A DNA stretch of 64,000 bases from Budvicia aquatica DSM 5075 = ATCC 35567 (GTDB taxonomy: Bacteria > Pseudomonadota > Gammaproteobacteria > Enterobacterales > Enterobacteriaceae). The DNA lies in the NCBI RefSeq assembly GCF_000427805.1, contig NZ_ATYS01000010.1:1-64000 (forward strand), read 5' to 3'. The position numbers were made by a program, and so were the translations under genes. The notes under the pieces are model-generated. The model saw only the letters and a program-made list of their open reading frames with translations, was not told the origin of the DNA and made no database searches. Of this stretch, positions 17,675-25,363 are shown piece by piece; the stretch's first letter is position 1; each line of letters opens with the position of its first letter.

Positions 17675-18994
17675 ATGCTGAAAATTGTTATCTGGCTCGT
17701 TCTGTCTTTAATCTCAAGCTGTGGCTGGGTAGTTTATGCTCTGCAACAACAGTATGAAGAGCAAAGTGCAGAATTTCGCATCCTGTATCGCGATATCGCC
17801 GTAAAGCTCTCTCAGCATGACGCCATACTTTCTCTGCTGTCAGCAAACAGTAACCCTGAGGTAATCAAGCAACAATTCCCCCAAATTTTGCGCTGGCAGC
17901 AACGGGCTGAAAACGCCACGGAATATACCCTAGATCCCGCAGGCAACGGTACCTATTGGCTTAATGCCCAACACTTTGCTCTCTTAGTCGATCTCAACAC
18001 GCTTATCGCAGATATACCGCAGGTAAACTACTTTCAACACTTAAGTTTAGACTGGAATAAAACGCCTTTAATCGAACGGGGATAAGGCACTGCCAGCCCT
18101 TACTGGCTGTGGGATAAAACGTTAGTCAGCCCGTCACAGCCTTTGGGTTTATCGGCCGGTAATAGCCCCGACTGGGCAAAGTTACCTTGGCTAATGATGC
18201 TGCTCTCTTCGCTGTTTTGGGCCGGGGCCATCTATTTTATTAATCAATACCGGGCCAATAAGCATCAGCGCAATATTGCTAACCAACGCGCCCATTTCTC
18301 CGAGCTCACCCGCTTAAACGCCATGGGTGAAATTGCCGCAGGCATTGTCCACGAGCTAAACCAACCGCTGACAGCCGCATTAAGCTATAACCAAGCCGCT
18401 CTGCGCCTTATTCGCCAGCAGCAGGTACAAGAGGTGCCGCCACTGCTTGACGCAACGGTTGTGCAAATCAAACGAATCAGCGATCTGTTACTGCAGTTTC
18501 GTCAAAAGTTAACCCGTGAGCAGCGGGAGTTACAGCCGGTTAATCTCAATCAAATCTGGTTGCGCGTTGTCATGCTATTGGAAAAAGAGCTGCGCAGCGG
18601 AAAAATCACCATCATCAACAAAATTCCAGAAACGCTGCCGGATCTCTTGGCCGATCCGCTATGGATTGAACAAATTCTCCATAACATATTAGCTAACGCT
18701 ATTCAGGCTCAGCAGCAGAATCAGTTGGGCTCCGGCTGGGTTGCTATAAAGGCCGATCAATCTGATAACGGTGTCAGCCTGACCATTAGCGATGGGGGCC
18801 CGGGCCTTTCAACCCAGGCGCTTCAGGAAGTATTTATGCCCTTTTTTACCACCCGCCCTGACGGCTTAGGCCTGGGGATGGCGCTGACTGAAACGCTGGT
18901 ACAACGACTGAACGGTAATATTAAAGTCGATAATATTAAGGGACAGGGAGCCTGTTTTACCCTATGGTTTCCTCTTAACCCTCAGGAGCTCTGA
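17675..18994 (+). pseudogene. Sensor histidine kinase interrupted by one in-frame stop codon
   Basis: Two open stretches (17675-18085 and 18086-18994) are in the same frame, separated only by TAA at 18083-18085 (codon 137). The sense frame goes on without a gap (GTASPYWLWDKTLVSPSQPL). Read through, the protein has 439 codons: first membrane helix (about 4-24), a periplasmic sensor of about 130 residues that contains the stop, a second helix (LPWLMMLLSSLFWAGAIYFI), then a HisKA domain with the phospho-accepting H226 in GIVHELNQP, N-box ILHNILANAIQ, G1 SDGGPGLS and G2 GLGLGM. Overall it resembles DctB/FixL-type kinases. It overlaps the response regulator gene closely. The downstream half could still be made as an isolated membrane-anchored kinase from an internal start near 18143. 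Confidence 0.8.
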
Positions 18995-18997
18995 TTG

Positions 18998-19621
18998 ATG
19001 ACAGCACATATTTATCTGATTGACGATGATGAGGCAATCCGCAGCTCACTGGCAGCCTTACTGGCAACCGTGGGTTGGCAGACTGAAACTTACAGCAGCG
19101 TACTTAATTTCCAACAGGCGGTCGGAGAGCTGGATAGGTTATCTGGTTGCCTGTTACTGGATATCCGCATGCCCGGCAAAACAGGCATGACGTTACTGGA
19201 AGAGTGGCAACAGCAAGGTCTGGAAACGCCGGTAATTATTATGACCGGCCACGGCAATATTGATTTATGCCGTCGGGCATTCAAAAACGGTGCTTTTGAG
19301 TTTTTAACTAAGCCTATCGACGCCGATCTGCTGATTGAAACCGTCGGCGCAGCTATGGAACACCAGCGTATGTTGCAGGAGCAGCGGGGGAAGACCATCG
19401 ATTTACAAACCAAGCTCAATACCCTTTCCAGCCGTGAAAACGACGTACTGGCACTGATCGTAGCAGGATTATCCAATAAAGAAATCGCTCGAGAGTTGGC
19501 TCTTTCCCCGCGGACGGTAGAAGCCCATCGGGCAAATATATTCACTAAACTGGAAATTAACTCACTGGCAAAACTAATAAATATCTATGGCGGTCTGGCA
19601 CTTCCAACCCCGACTAAGTAA
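18998..19621 (+). CDS. FixJ/NarL-type response regulator
   Basis: 207 residues from the ATG at 18998 (AGGAG ribosome site 9 bp upstream, inside the kinase 3' end). The receiver domain (1-120) has the acidic pair D10/D11, phospho-acceptor D55 in LLLDIRMPG, T83 and K105 (FLTKP). A helical linker leads to a LuxR-type helix-turn-helix (about 142-190, NKEIARELALSPRTVEAHRANIF). It is the cognate partner of the upstream kinase, with which it is translationally coupled. Although the kinase is broken, this gene is intact. A symmetrical site just after its stop (19625-19642) may be its own binding site for the following periplasmic gene. Confidence 0.9.
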   Translation: MTAHIYLIDDDEAIRSSLAALLATVGWQTETYSSVLNFQQAVGELDRLSGCLLLDIRMPGKTGMTLLEEWQQQGLETPVIIMTGHGNIDLCRRAFKNGAFEFLTKPIDADLLIETVGAAMEHQRMLQEQRGKTIDLQTKLNTLSSRENDVLALIVAGLSNKEIARELALSPRTVEAHRANIFTKLEINSLAKLINIYGGLALPTPTK

Positions 19622-19624
19622 AAA

Positions 19625-19642
19625 TACCTAGGCCGGTAGGTA
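19625..19642. promoter_or_regulatory. Candidate response-regulator operator
   Basis: TACCTA-N6-TAGGTA, a perfect 6+6 inverted repeat, lies 4 bp after the regulator stop and about 84 bp before the GlcG/HbpS-like gene. TACC/GGTA half-sites are typical for NarL-type regulators (NarL heptamers are TACYYMT-like), the family of the neighbouring regulator. Confidence 0.45.
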
Positions 19643-19725
19643 ATCAACCGAATTGTTTCATTTGAGTACTCTGTCTATTTTATCTGTATGAGTTAATCCA
19701 TCGGATATTAAAGAAGGTACATACT

Positions 19726-20226
19726 ATGAAGAAACATCTCCTTTTAGCCACCCTACTTATCAGCAGCGCCGTGACATTACCTAGTTTTGCCGCCAGCGTG
19801 TTAGATGAAAAAAACCTTTCGCTCGAACTGGCAGATCAGTTAGCACAGCACGCGATTCAGGCCTGTAGTGCCAACAATTACAATATTGCCGTCACCGTTG
19901 TTGACCGGGCCGGAGTGGTAAAAGTCACTAAACGCATGGATAACGCGGGTCCGCATACGGTAGAAGCCAGCCGAATGAAAGCCTTCACCGCCCTTACCAC
20001 CAAAACCCCTACCGATGAAGTGATGAAGAACGCTCAGGCTAATCCCGGAGCTCAAAATTTACGTGATATCCCGGGCTTTTTACTACTGGGCGGCGGGTTA
20101 CCGATAAAAGTCGGCACACAAACCATCGGTGCTATTGGCGTTGGTGGCGCACCGGGCGGGCATCTTGATCAGCAATGTGCGCTTGATGCACTGAACAAAA
20201 GCCAAACCCAGCTTAACGCGTCATAA
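19726..20226 (+). CDS. GlcG/HbpS-family protein with signal peptide
   Basis: 166 residues. The signal peptide MKKHLLLATLLISSAVTLPS is cleaved after about SFA. The mature part is a single GlcG/HbpS (DUF336) domain with the typical segments NIAVTVVDRAGVVKVTKRMD, ASRMKAFTALT and GGGLPIKVGTQTIGAIGVGGAPGGHLDQQCALDAL. Some members bind heme or cobalamin; in Streptomyces, secreted HbpS works with the SenS/SenR two-component system. Here the gene follows directly behind a two-component pair and is probably regulated by it. Its periplasmic location would let it meet the kinase sensor domain. A long imperfect hairpin follows the stop codon. Confidence 0.88.
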   Translation: MKKHLLLATLLISSAVTLPSFAASVLDEKNLSLELADQLAQHAIQACSANNYNIAVTVVDRAGVVKVTKRMDNAGPHTVEASRMKAFTALTTKTPTDEVMKNAQANPGAQNLRDIPGFLLLGGGLPIKVGTQTIGAIGVGGAPGGHLDQQCALDALNKSQTQLNAS

Positions 20227-20243
20227 GACAACTTCAGCTTTAG

Positions 20244-20300
20244 AGCCTGTGACAATAAATAACGTTGAATCCTTAATATCATTTATTGCTACGGGCTTTT
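20244..20300 (+). terminator. Long imperfect hairpin after the GlcG/HbpS-like gene
   Basis: AGCC..CAATAAAT (from 20244) pairs with ATTTATTG..GGCT (20281-20297), followed by four T's. It probably ends the transcript. Confidence 0.6.
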
Positions 20301-20434
20301 AAAGCTGACTATTTTTATTCATCTCATCAACCTTCTCGCTTAAAGTGTGTCCCCTCTCCTTCGGCTTATAAGAAAGCTAATACACTTATACCTCTATTTT
20401 TAATACTAGAAGATTAATTATTATACTTAACCTG

Positions 20435-20525
20435 AATGTGACTTAAGGCAAACGATCGCCGTGAAGCTAATGGGACTCGAATCAGCGATACGGCAGTCAT
20501 ATTTGGGGCGAAATATAACGTCTAA
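20435..20525 (+). pseudogene. Internally deleted remnant of an autotransporter beta-barrel
   Basis: The frame ending at TAA (20523-20525) reads ...NDRREANGTRISDTAVIFGAKYNV. It aligns with two separate parts of the autotransporter at 5115-8162: ADDHREANGT (around nt 7810-7840) and the extreme C-terminus SDTAVMLGVKYRF. The DNA is also similar (AATGTG, GAAGC-AATGG, AGCGATAC, AAATAT). It therefore appears to be the leftover of a second, related autotransporter gene with a deletion of about 300 bp between these blocks. A weak AGCC/GGCT hairpin with a T-run follows (20564-20586). Confidence 0.6.
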
Positions 20526-20791
20526 ATAATAAGCCTCACTAGCCAGCTAACAGTCAATAGGTCAGCCTGTATCTATCGGCTTTTTTACAGTTCGCTGGGT
20601 AGCATCAGTCATAATATCCTATGGTTGTCTCTTGCTTCGGCTGATTAATCCCAACGCCTCATCCCCTCACTGTACGTCGCACTCAAAATACATAAAAAAC
20701 CAAAATAATCGATTAAATATTCAAAAAATCACAATTAACACTGTTACTGACTGCCACTATTATGTTAATAATCTACGGTAATAATAAAACG

Positions 20792-20823
20792 GCCACTCGA
20801 TCAAATCGGGTGGCTGATTTTTT
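20792..20823 (+). terminator. Terminator hairpin 35 bp upstream of the aspartoacylase-like gene
   Basis: GCCACTCGAT (20792-20801) pairs with ATCGGGTGGC (20805-20814, one G-U) and is followed by a run of six T's (20818-20823). It sits too close to the start at 20859 for a normal promoter to fit between, so it may act as an attenuator or be the terminator of a lost upstream gene. Confidence 0.75.
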
Positions 20824-20858
20824 AATGGCAAGGTAGATATTAAAATAACGGAGAATGT

Positions 20859-21956
20859 ATGAAGTATCTTTCATTAGCAGTAGGTTTAGGACTAGGGTTG
20901 GCCGGTTTAACTGCCCAGGCGGCAACACAATACACCGGTGATAAAGTACAAGGCATTCAGGTTATCTCTGAGCTGGACGTCTCTGATTTAACCGTGGGCC
21001 AGCACCGCTTTATGGTTGAAACCGTCGAGACCGGAACCGGGCAGCGCTGGTATGTGCCAGTGATGGTTGCTAAGGGTGCAGCAGAGGGTAAAAAAGTCCT
21101 ACTGCAGGCTGGCGTCCACGGTGATGAACTCAACGGCGTGCGCGTTGTACAGCAGGTGATGGAACAGCTTGAACCCGCTAAAATGAAAGGTACTGTTATT
21201 GGCGTAATTGGCCCGAACCGTTCAGGTATTGAGCGCGTATCCCGTACATGGGCGGTCTCTACCAGCGGCGGCGAGTTCGTTGACTATAATCGGGTTCAGC
21301 CAGGAAAAGAATTTGGCACTGCCCCACAGCGCCAGGCCTGGTTGATGTGGAATAAAGTGTATAAAGGCAACGTAGACGTGGCGATTGATTTCCACACCCA
21401 GTCAACCGGTGCAGCTTACCCGCTGTTTATTTATGCCGATTACCGCCACCCTGAAGTTCCGACTATCGCCGAGCTTTTCCCTGCCGACCAGATTAAAAAA
21501 GATCCTGGTGAGCCGGGCTCCGTAGAGACCAGCTTTATTGAAGCGGGCATTGCAGCTATTACCGTTGAGCTCGGCGTTCCTCGCCTTTATCAACAAGATA
21601 TGATTACCCGCGGCATACAGGGCTCACAAAACGTATTGGCTCACTATAAAGTGATTGATAAGAAAATTGAGGATACTGCCGAGTCAAGAAAAGCCTATAT
21701 CGGTAATGAAATGACGTCGATTGGCGCAAAAACCGGCGGTTTCGCCGACATTCTGGTTAATATTGGCGACGATGTGAAAAAAGGCCAAAAGGTCGCAGTT
21801 CAACGTAATGCCTTTGGCGATGTTGTTGCTGAATACACCAGCGATAAAGACGGTAAAGTGCTGGCTATCGGTACTGATGTAACCCGTGAACCACGTGCTC
21901 TGCTGGTGCGAATCCTGAGTATTAACCCGGCAGAAAGCTGTAGCAAAGGCTGCTAA
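20859..21956 (+). CDS. Periplasmic succinylglutamate desuccinylase/aspartoacylase-family hydrolase
   Basis: 365 residues with a signal peptide (MKYLSLAVGLGLGLAGLTAQ, cut after about AQA). The catalytic domain belongs to the AstE/AspA (M14-like) Zn hydrolases, which remove acyl groups from N-acyl amino acids or related amides. The zinc ligands H87 and E90 in GVHGDE, H179 in DFHTQ, and the catalytic E237 in TVELG are present. The C-terminal about 80 residues form a biotinyl-like beta domain (GGFADILVNIGDDVKKGQKV). Typical AspA/AstE enzymes are cytoplasmic, so an exported version acts on an external substrate. No partner gene is adjacent. Confidence 0.85.
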   Translation: MKYLSLAVGLGLGLAGLTAQAATQYTGDKVQGIQVISELDVSDLTVGQHRFMVETVETGTGQRWYVPVMVAKGAAEGKKVLLQAGVHGDELNGVRVVQQVMEQLEPAKMKGTVIGVIGPNRSGIERVSRTWAVSTSGGEFVDYNRVQPGKEFGTAPQRQAWLMWNKVYKGNVDVAIDFHTQSTGAAYPLFIYADYRHPEVPTIAELFPADQIKKDPGEPGSVETSFIEAGIAAITVELGVPRLYQQDMITRGIQGSQNVLAHYKVIDKKIEDTAESRKAYIGNEMTSIGAKTGGFADILVNIGDDVKKGQKVAVQRNAFGDVVAEYTSDKDGKVLAIGTDVTREPRALLVRILSINPAESCSKGC

Positions 21957-21982
21957 TTTCACAAAATCCGCATTTTAAAACG

Positions 21983-22018
21983 GCACCCCAAAAGTTGAGT
22001 ATCAACTGAGTAAGGTGC
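21983..22018. repeat. Symmetrical hairpin downstream of the hydrolase
   Basis: GCACC (21983-21987) pairs with GGTGC (22014-22018), and inside it GTTGA (21994-21998) pairs with TCAAC (22002-22006). There is no clear T-run. The core CACCCCAAAAGTTGA again resembles IS3-type ends, like the hairpin at 8277-8315. Confidence 0.4.
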
Positions 22019-22688
22019 TAATTAAAGTAATGCATTCCCTTGTATTAATGCAGCAGCATTGCTTAAATTTCTTCCCACCCGCATAGAGTTTCCAATCTTC
22101 CACCGGTTGTTAACATAAAAATAACTTACAATCAAAACAATACATTAAGTTATTTTACCTCCCCTAAAAATAACCATTTTTTTTATATGGTTTATCACCA
22201 AAACTACCCAGCACTATCCTATTTTATCCATATCCCTTTTGTTAGGCTCGATGCACTTAGGCAAGTCTGTGAACACTAGCATTAGGGGAAAAATAGTGAA
22301 TACAGTCATACAAAACCGGAAAACTCTGCCATTGCAGAATGGTAAGGTCCCTGCCTGTAACAATCTCAGCTCTGTAGATGGCTTAACATGGCGGCAGCCA
22401 GATATTACGCATAAGTCACGACTGATTCAGTCCGAGAATAAAACCCAAAACCCCCCATTGAGAACCATTTCACAGCTGGTGCCAAATCCAATATATCTAG
22501 TTGATAAAATTAAGAAAATCTTCACATCTCCTGTAATGGCAAGATATTACCAGACGCACACATTTTCAATAAATAGATGTGCAGAACAATCAGAACGAAC
22601 TCACGCCATTCAGCCTTATGGCAGCCAAAAATTTACCGTTCGCTGCGATAAGACTCACCGTCTAATTTATTAAAGTTTGGGATGAATT
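22019..22688 (+). promoter_or_regulatory. Long upstream region of the DASS/acyl-CoA operon
   Basis: About 670 bp without a convincing gene. An open frame of 144 codons (22239-22673) uses many rare codons (AGG, ATA, CTA), has no ribosome site and resembles no family, so it is not called. The region probably holds the promoter and a long leader of the operon that starts at 22689. Confidence 0.35.
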
Positions 22689-24110
22689 ATGCAAATCTCT
22701 AAAACCACTGCCCTTAAGATCGTTATCACTATCATTGCTGTTGTGCTTGGTGTGGTTATCGCTAATCTGGAACCCCCAGAACCGCTCAATGAAAAGTCGA
22801 TGCTGGGCTTGGGTATTTTTGTCTGCTTTGTCGTGCTATCGATGGTAGAAGTACTACCCGATTATATCTGCTGGATGCTGATGTGTACCGCATGGGCAGC
22901 GACTCAATGCGTCCCCTTCGCTAAAGCCTTCGGGGCATTTAGTACACCCGCATGGTGGCTGGTCGTCGGGGCAATGGTACTCGCTGCGGCCGTCGCCAAG
23001 TGCGGTTTACTAAAGCGCATTGCCTTGACGATGATGACCAAGTTTCCGGTTACTTATCGGTGGCAGACCTTTTCATTACTCCTCACTGGCACCGTGGTTT
23101 CACCGCTGATTCCGTCAGGTACAGTTAAAGCGACCTTAATGTCACCGTTTGCATTATCAATCAGTGATTCCCTAGGCTTGCCACGTAGAAGTAACGGTGC
23201 AACAGGGCTATTTATTGCGATGTTCTTGTCCATCGGTCTGGCAATGCCCGCCTTAATTAGTGCTACTTTTATTAACTATGTCATTTTAGGTGCGCTGGGC
23301 GATCAATATTCAGTCTCTTATTTAATGTGGCTGGTTGCTTCCCTGCCATGGCTGATACTCACCCTACTCGTCGGTTACATCCTGATTCAAATTCTCTATC
23401 GCGTTGAAACTGCAGCAATTACTGCGACCAACGAAGCTTTATTGGCTGAAAAAAATAACCTTGGCCCGATGAGCCGTGATGAAAAGATCACCACGGTGGT
23501 ATTAGTCCTCTGCCTGATTTTATGGGTCACTGAACGAATGCATGGCATTAGCGCAGCCTCGGTTACCCTGGTCGCTACCGCAGTGCTTTGCGTCACCAAC
23601 GTTGTCGATAGAGTCACCTTTCGCAGCCGAATTACATGGGATGCCATTATCTTTCTCGGCTGTGCCGTCTCAATGACGACTGCTTTTCCGGCCATGAATA
23701 TTGATAAATGGATTGGCCTGATGGCTGGCCCGGTTCTAGTGCCACTGCTGACTGAAAATATCTTCCTGTTTATTGTCATGCTCTCTTTGGTGGTTTACGT
23801 CATCAGAATCTTTATGGTCTCGCAAACAGCATTTATGGCGTTATTCGCCGTATTCCTGATACCGGCAGCTACGGTGGCTAATATCCACCCTTGGGTTTTG
23901 TGTTTTATGTCATTCACCGCCTGCAACGTGTTCCTGTTGAAATATCAAAACGTCATGTATATGCCCGCCGTCTTCGCGGCTCAAACAGCCGCCGGTGAAG
24001 ACTTTGTTGAGCATAAAAAAGTCGCCAAATTCGCCTTCGCTTACATGGTGACCAACATTCTGATTCTGTGTGCCTGCGTGCCCTACTGGCGGTTCATGGG
24101 ATGGCTCTAA
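22689..24110 (+). CDS. DASS-family (SLC13-like) anion:Na+ symporter with altered SNT motifs
   Basis: 473 residues, about 12 membrane segments, of the divalent anion:Na+ symporter (CitT/TtdT/INDY) family. In characterised members two Ser-Asn-Thr motifs bind the substrate carboxylates and Na+. Here the corresponding sites read LIPSGTVKATLMSP and MVSQTAFMALFAVF (SGT and SQT), so both asparagines are replaced. This suggests a changed substrate, perhaps a monocarboxylate. It is the first gene of a unit with an acyl-CoA dehydrogenase and a CaiB-like CoA transferase, in the place that CaiT takes in carnitine operons; it is therefore the likely importer (or antiporter) of the pathway substrate. Confidence 0.8.
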   Translation: MQISKTTALKIVITIIAVVLGVVIANLEPPEPLNEKSMLGLGIFVCFVVLSMVEVLPDYICWMLMCTAWAATQCVPFAKAFGAFSTPAWWLVVGAMVLAAAVAKCGLLKRIALTMMTKFPVTYRWQTFSLLLTGTVVSPLIPSGTVKATLMSPFALSISDSLGLPRRSNGATGLFIAMFLSIGLAMPALISATFINYVILGALGDQYSVSYLMWLVASLPWLILTLLVGYILIQILYRVETAAITATNEALLAEKNNLGPMSRDEKITTVVLVLCLILWVTERMHGISAASVTLVATAVLCVTNVVDRVTFRSRITWDAIIFLGCAVSMTTAFPAMNIDKWIGLMAGPVLVPLLTENIFLFIVMLSLVVYVIRIFMVSQTAFMALFAVFLIPAATVANIHPWVLCFMSFTACNVFLLKYQNVMYMPAVFAAQTAAGEDFVEHKKVAKFAFAYMVTNILILCACVPYWRFMGWL

Positions 24111-24202
24111 ATTCCGCACATTTTTATGTCCGCCAACGCCGAAAAGCTAACGGATTGAGGCCATAAAAGTGATTAATGAAAATAAAATGAGGATAAATAA
24201 CC

Positions 24203-25348
24203 ATGGACTTCAGAAAAACAGATGAGCAGGAAATGCTGCTACAAAGCGTTGCCGAGCTGGTCACCCGAGATTTTCCCGATTCCTATTTCAAAAATTGCGA
24301 TGCGCAGCATAAATATCCAATTGAGTTTATGCGGGCCCTATGCGAAGCCGGTTTTGGTCTGATGGGAATACCCGAAGAGTATGGTGGTACTCCGGTCGAT
24401 AACCTGACTCTGATTATGTTCTGTGAGGAAATTGCCCGTTTAACCGGCACATCTTACTTAACGTCTTATCTAATTTACGTTGATGACGTACTGAGTTTTG
24501 GTACTGAAGAACAGAAAAGAATCACGATGGACTTAGTTGCCAAAGGTGACCCCTCTTTATGCCTCGGGATCTCCGAACCACAGGCCGGCTCAGATAATAA
24601 TGCTATGACCTCAACGGCCACCCGCAGAAACGGTAAAGTCTATATCAATGGTCAAAAAACGTTTATTACCAATGCCAGCTTCTCGCCTTACATGCTTTGT
24701 ATGACTCGAGATCTTGATAACCCTAAACCAGCCAAAGGGGTAAGCATGTGGTTTTTACCACTGAACAAGAAGGGCGTTAAGATCGAACCCCTCGACAAAA
24801 TTGGCTGGAATATGCGCCCTTCATGCGAAGTCTACTTAGACGATGTCGAGCTGGAAGAGAGCGATCTGGTCGGTAAGGAAAATGAAGGTTTCTTCCAACT
24901 CATGAAGAACTTTGAAATTGAACGTTTAGTTATGTGTGCCGGTTCACTTGGCTGTGCTCAGGCCGCATTTAACGATGCCATCAACTACGCCAACCAACGC
25001 GTACAGTTCGGACAAAAAATCGGTTCGTTCCAAATGATTCAGCAAAAACTGGTTGATATGCAGATCAAACTACACAACATGCGCAATCTGCTTTACCGCT
25101 GTGCCTGGGAGAAAGATAACGGTATTTCAATTCAGATAACTTCTGCGCTGGCTAAACGTTACTGTGCACAGGCGGGTTGTGAGGTCGTTGATGATGCCAT
25201 GCAAATTCTCGGCTCTGTCGGTTATACCAACGATCATCGGGTTTCTCGGATGTGGCGCGATCTGCGCGTAGGGCGCATCGGCGGTGGAACTGATGAGATC
25301 ATGGTCTATATCGCTGCCCGTAGCATGCTAAAAGCACTAAACAACTAA
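24203..25348 (+). CDS. Acyl-CoA dehydrogenase, CaiA-like (enoyl-CoA reductase)
   Basis: 381 residues, the size of CaiA (380). FAD-binding acyl-CoA dehydrogenase fold: N-terminal helical domain, middle beta domain with ISEPQAGSD (about 128-136) and YINGQKTFITNAS, C-terminal helices with YANQRVQFGQKIGSFQMIQ. The position of the usual catalytic Glu near the C-terminus (YEGT in short/medium-chain enzymes) is GGGT here, as in CaiA; the base is more likely E240 in FEIERL on the middle helix, as in isovaleryl-CoA dehydrogenase and CaiA. In CaiA the reaction runs as reduction of crotonobetainyl-CoA with electrons from FixAB. With fixABCX nearby, the same direction is expected here, on an unknown enoyl-CoA. 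Confidence 0.88.
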   Translation: MDFRKTDEQEMLLQSVAELVTRDFPDSYFKNCDAQHKYPIEFMRALCEAGFGLMGIPEEYGGTPVDNLTLIMFCEEIARLTGTSYLTSYLIYVDDVLSFGTEEQKRITMDLVAKGDPSLCLGISEPQAGSDNNAMTSTATRRNGKVYINGQKTFITNASFSPYMLCMTRDLDNPKPAKGVSMWFLPLNKKGVKIEPLDKIGWNMRPSCEVYLDDVELEESDLVGKENEGFFQLMKNFEIERLVMCAGSLGCAQAAFNDAINYANQRVQFGQKIGSFQMIQQKLVDMQIKLHNMRNLLYRCAWEKDNGISIQITSALAKRYCAQAGCEVVDDAMQILGSVGYTNDHRVSRMWRDLRVGRIGGGTDEIMVYIAARSMLKALNN

Positions 25349-25363
25349 TCAGGAGACCTGACG

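Noticed and set aside
22239-22673. Open frame of 144 codons before the DASS transporter gene
   Set aside because: No ribosome site, rare codons, no recognisable domain; more likely an untranslated leader or chance frame.
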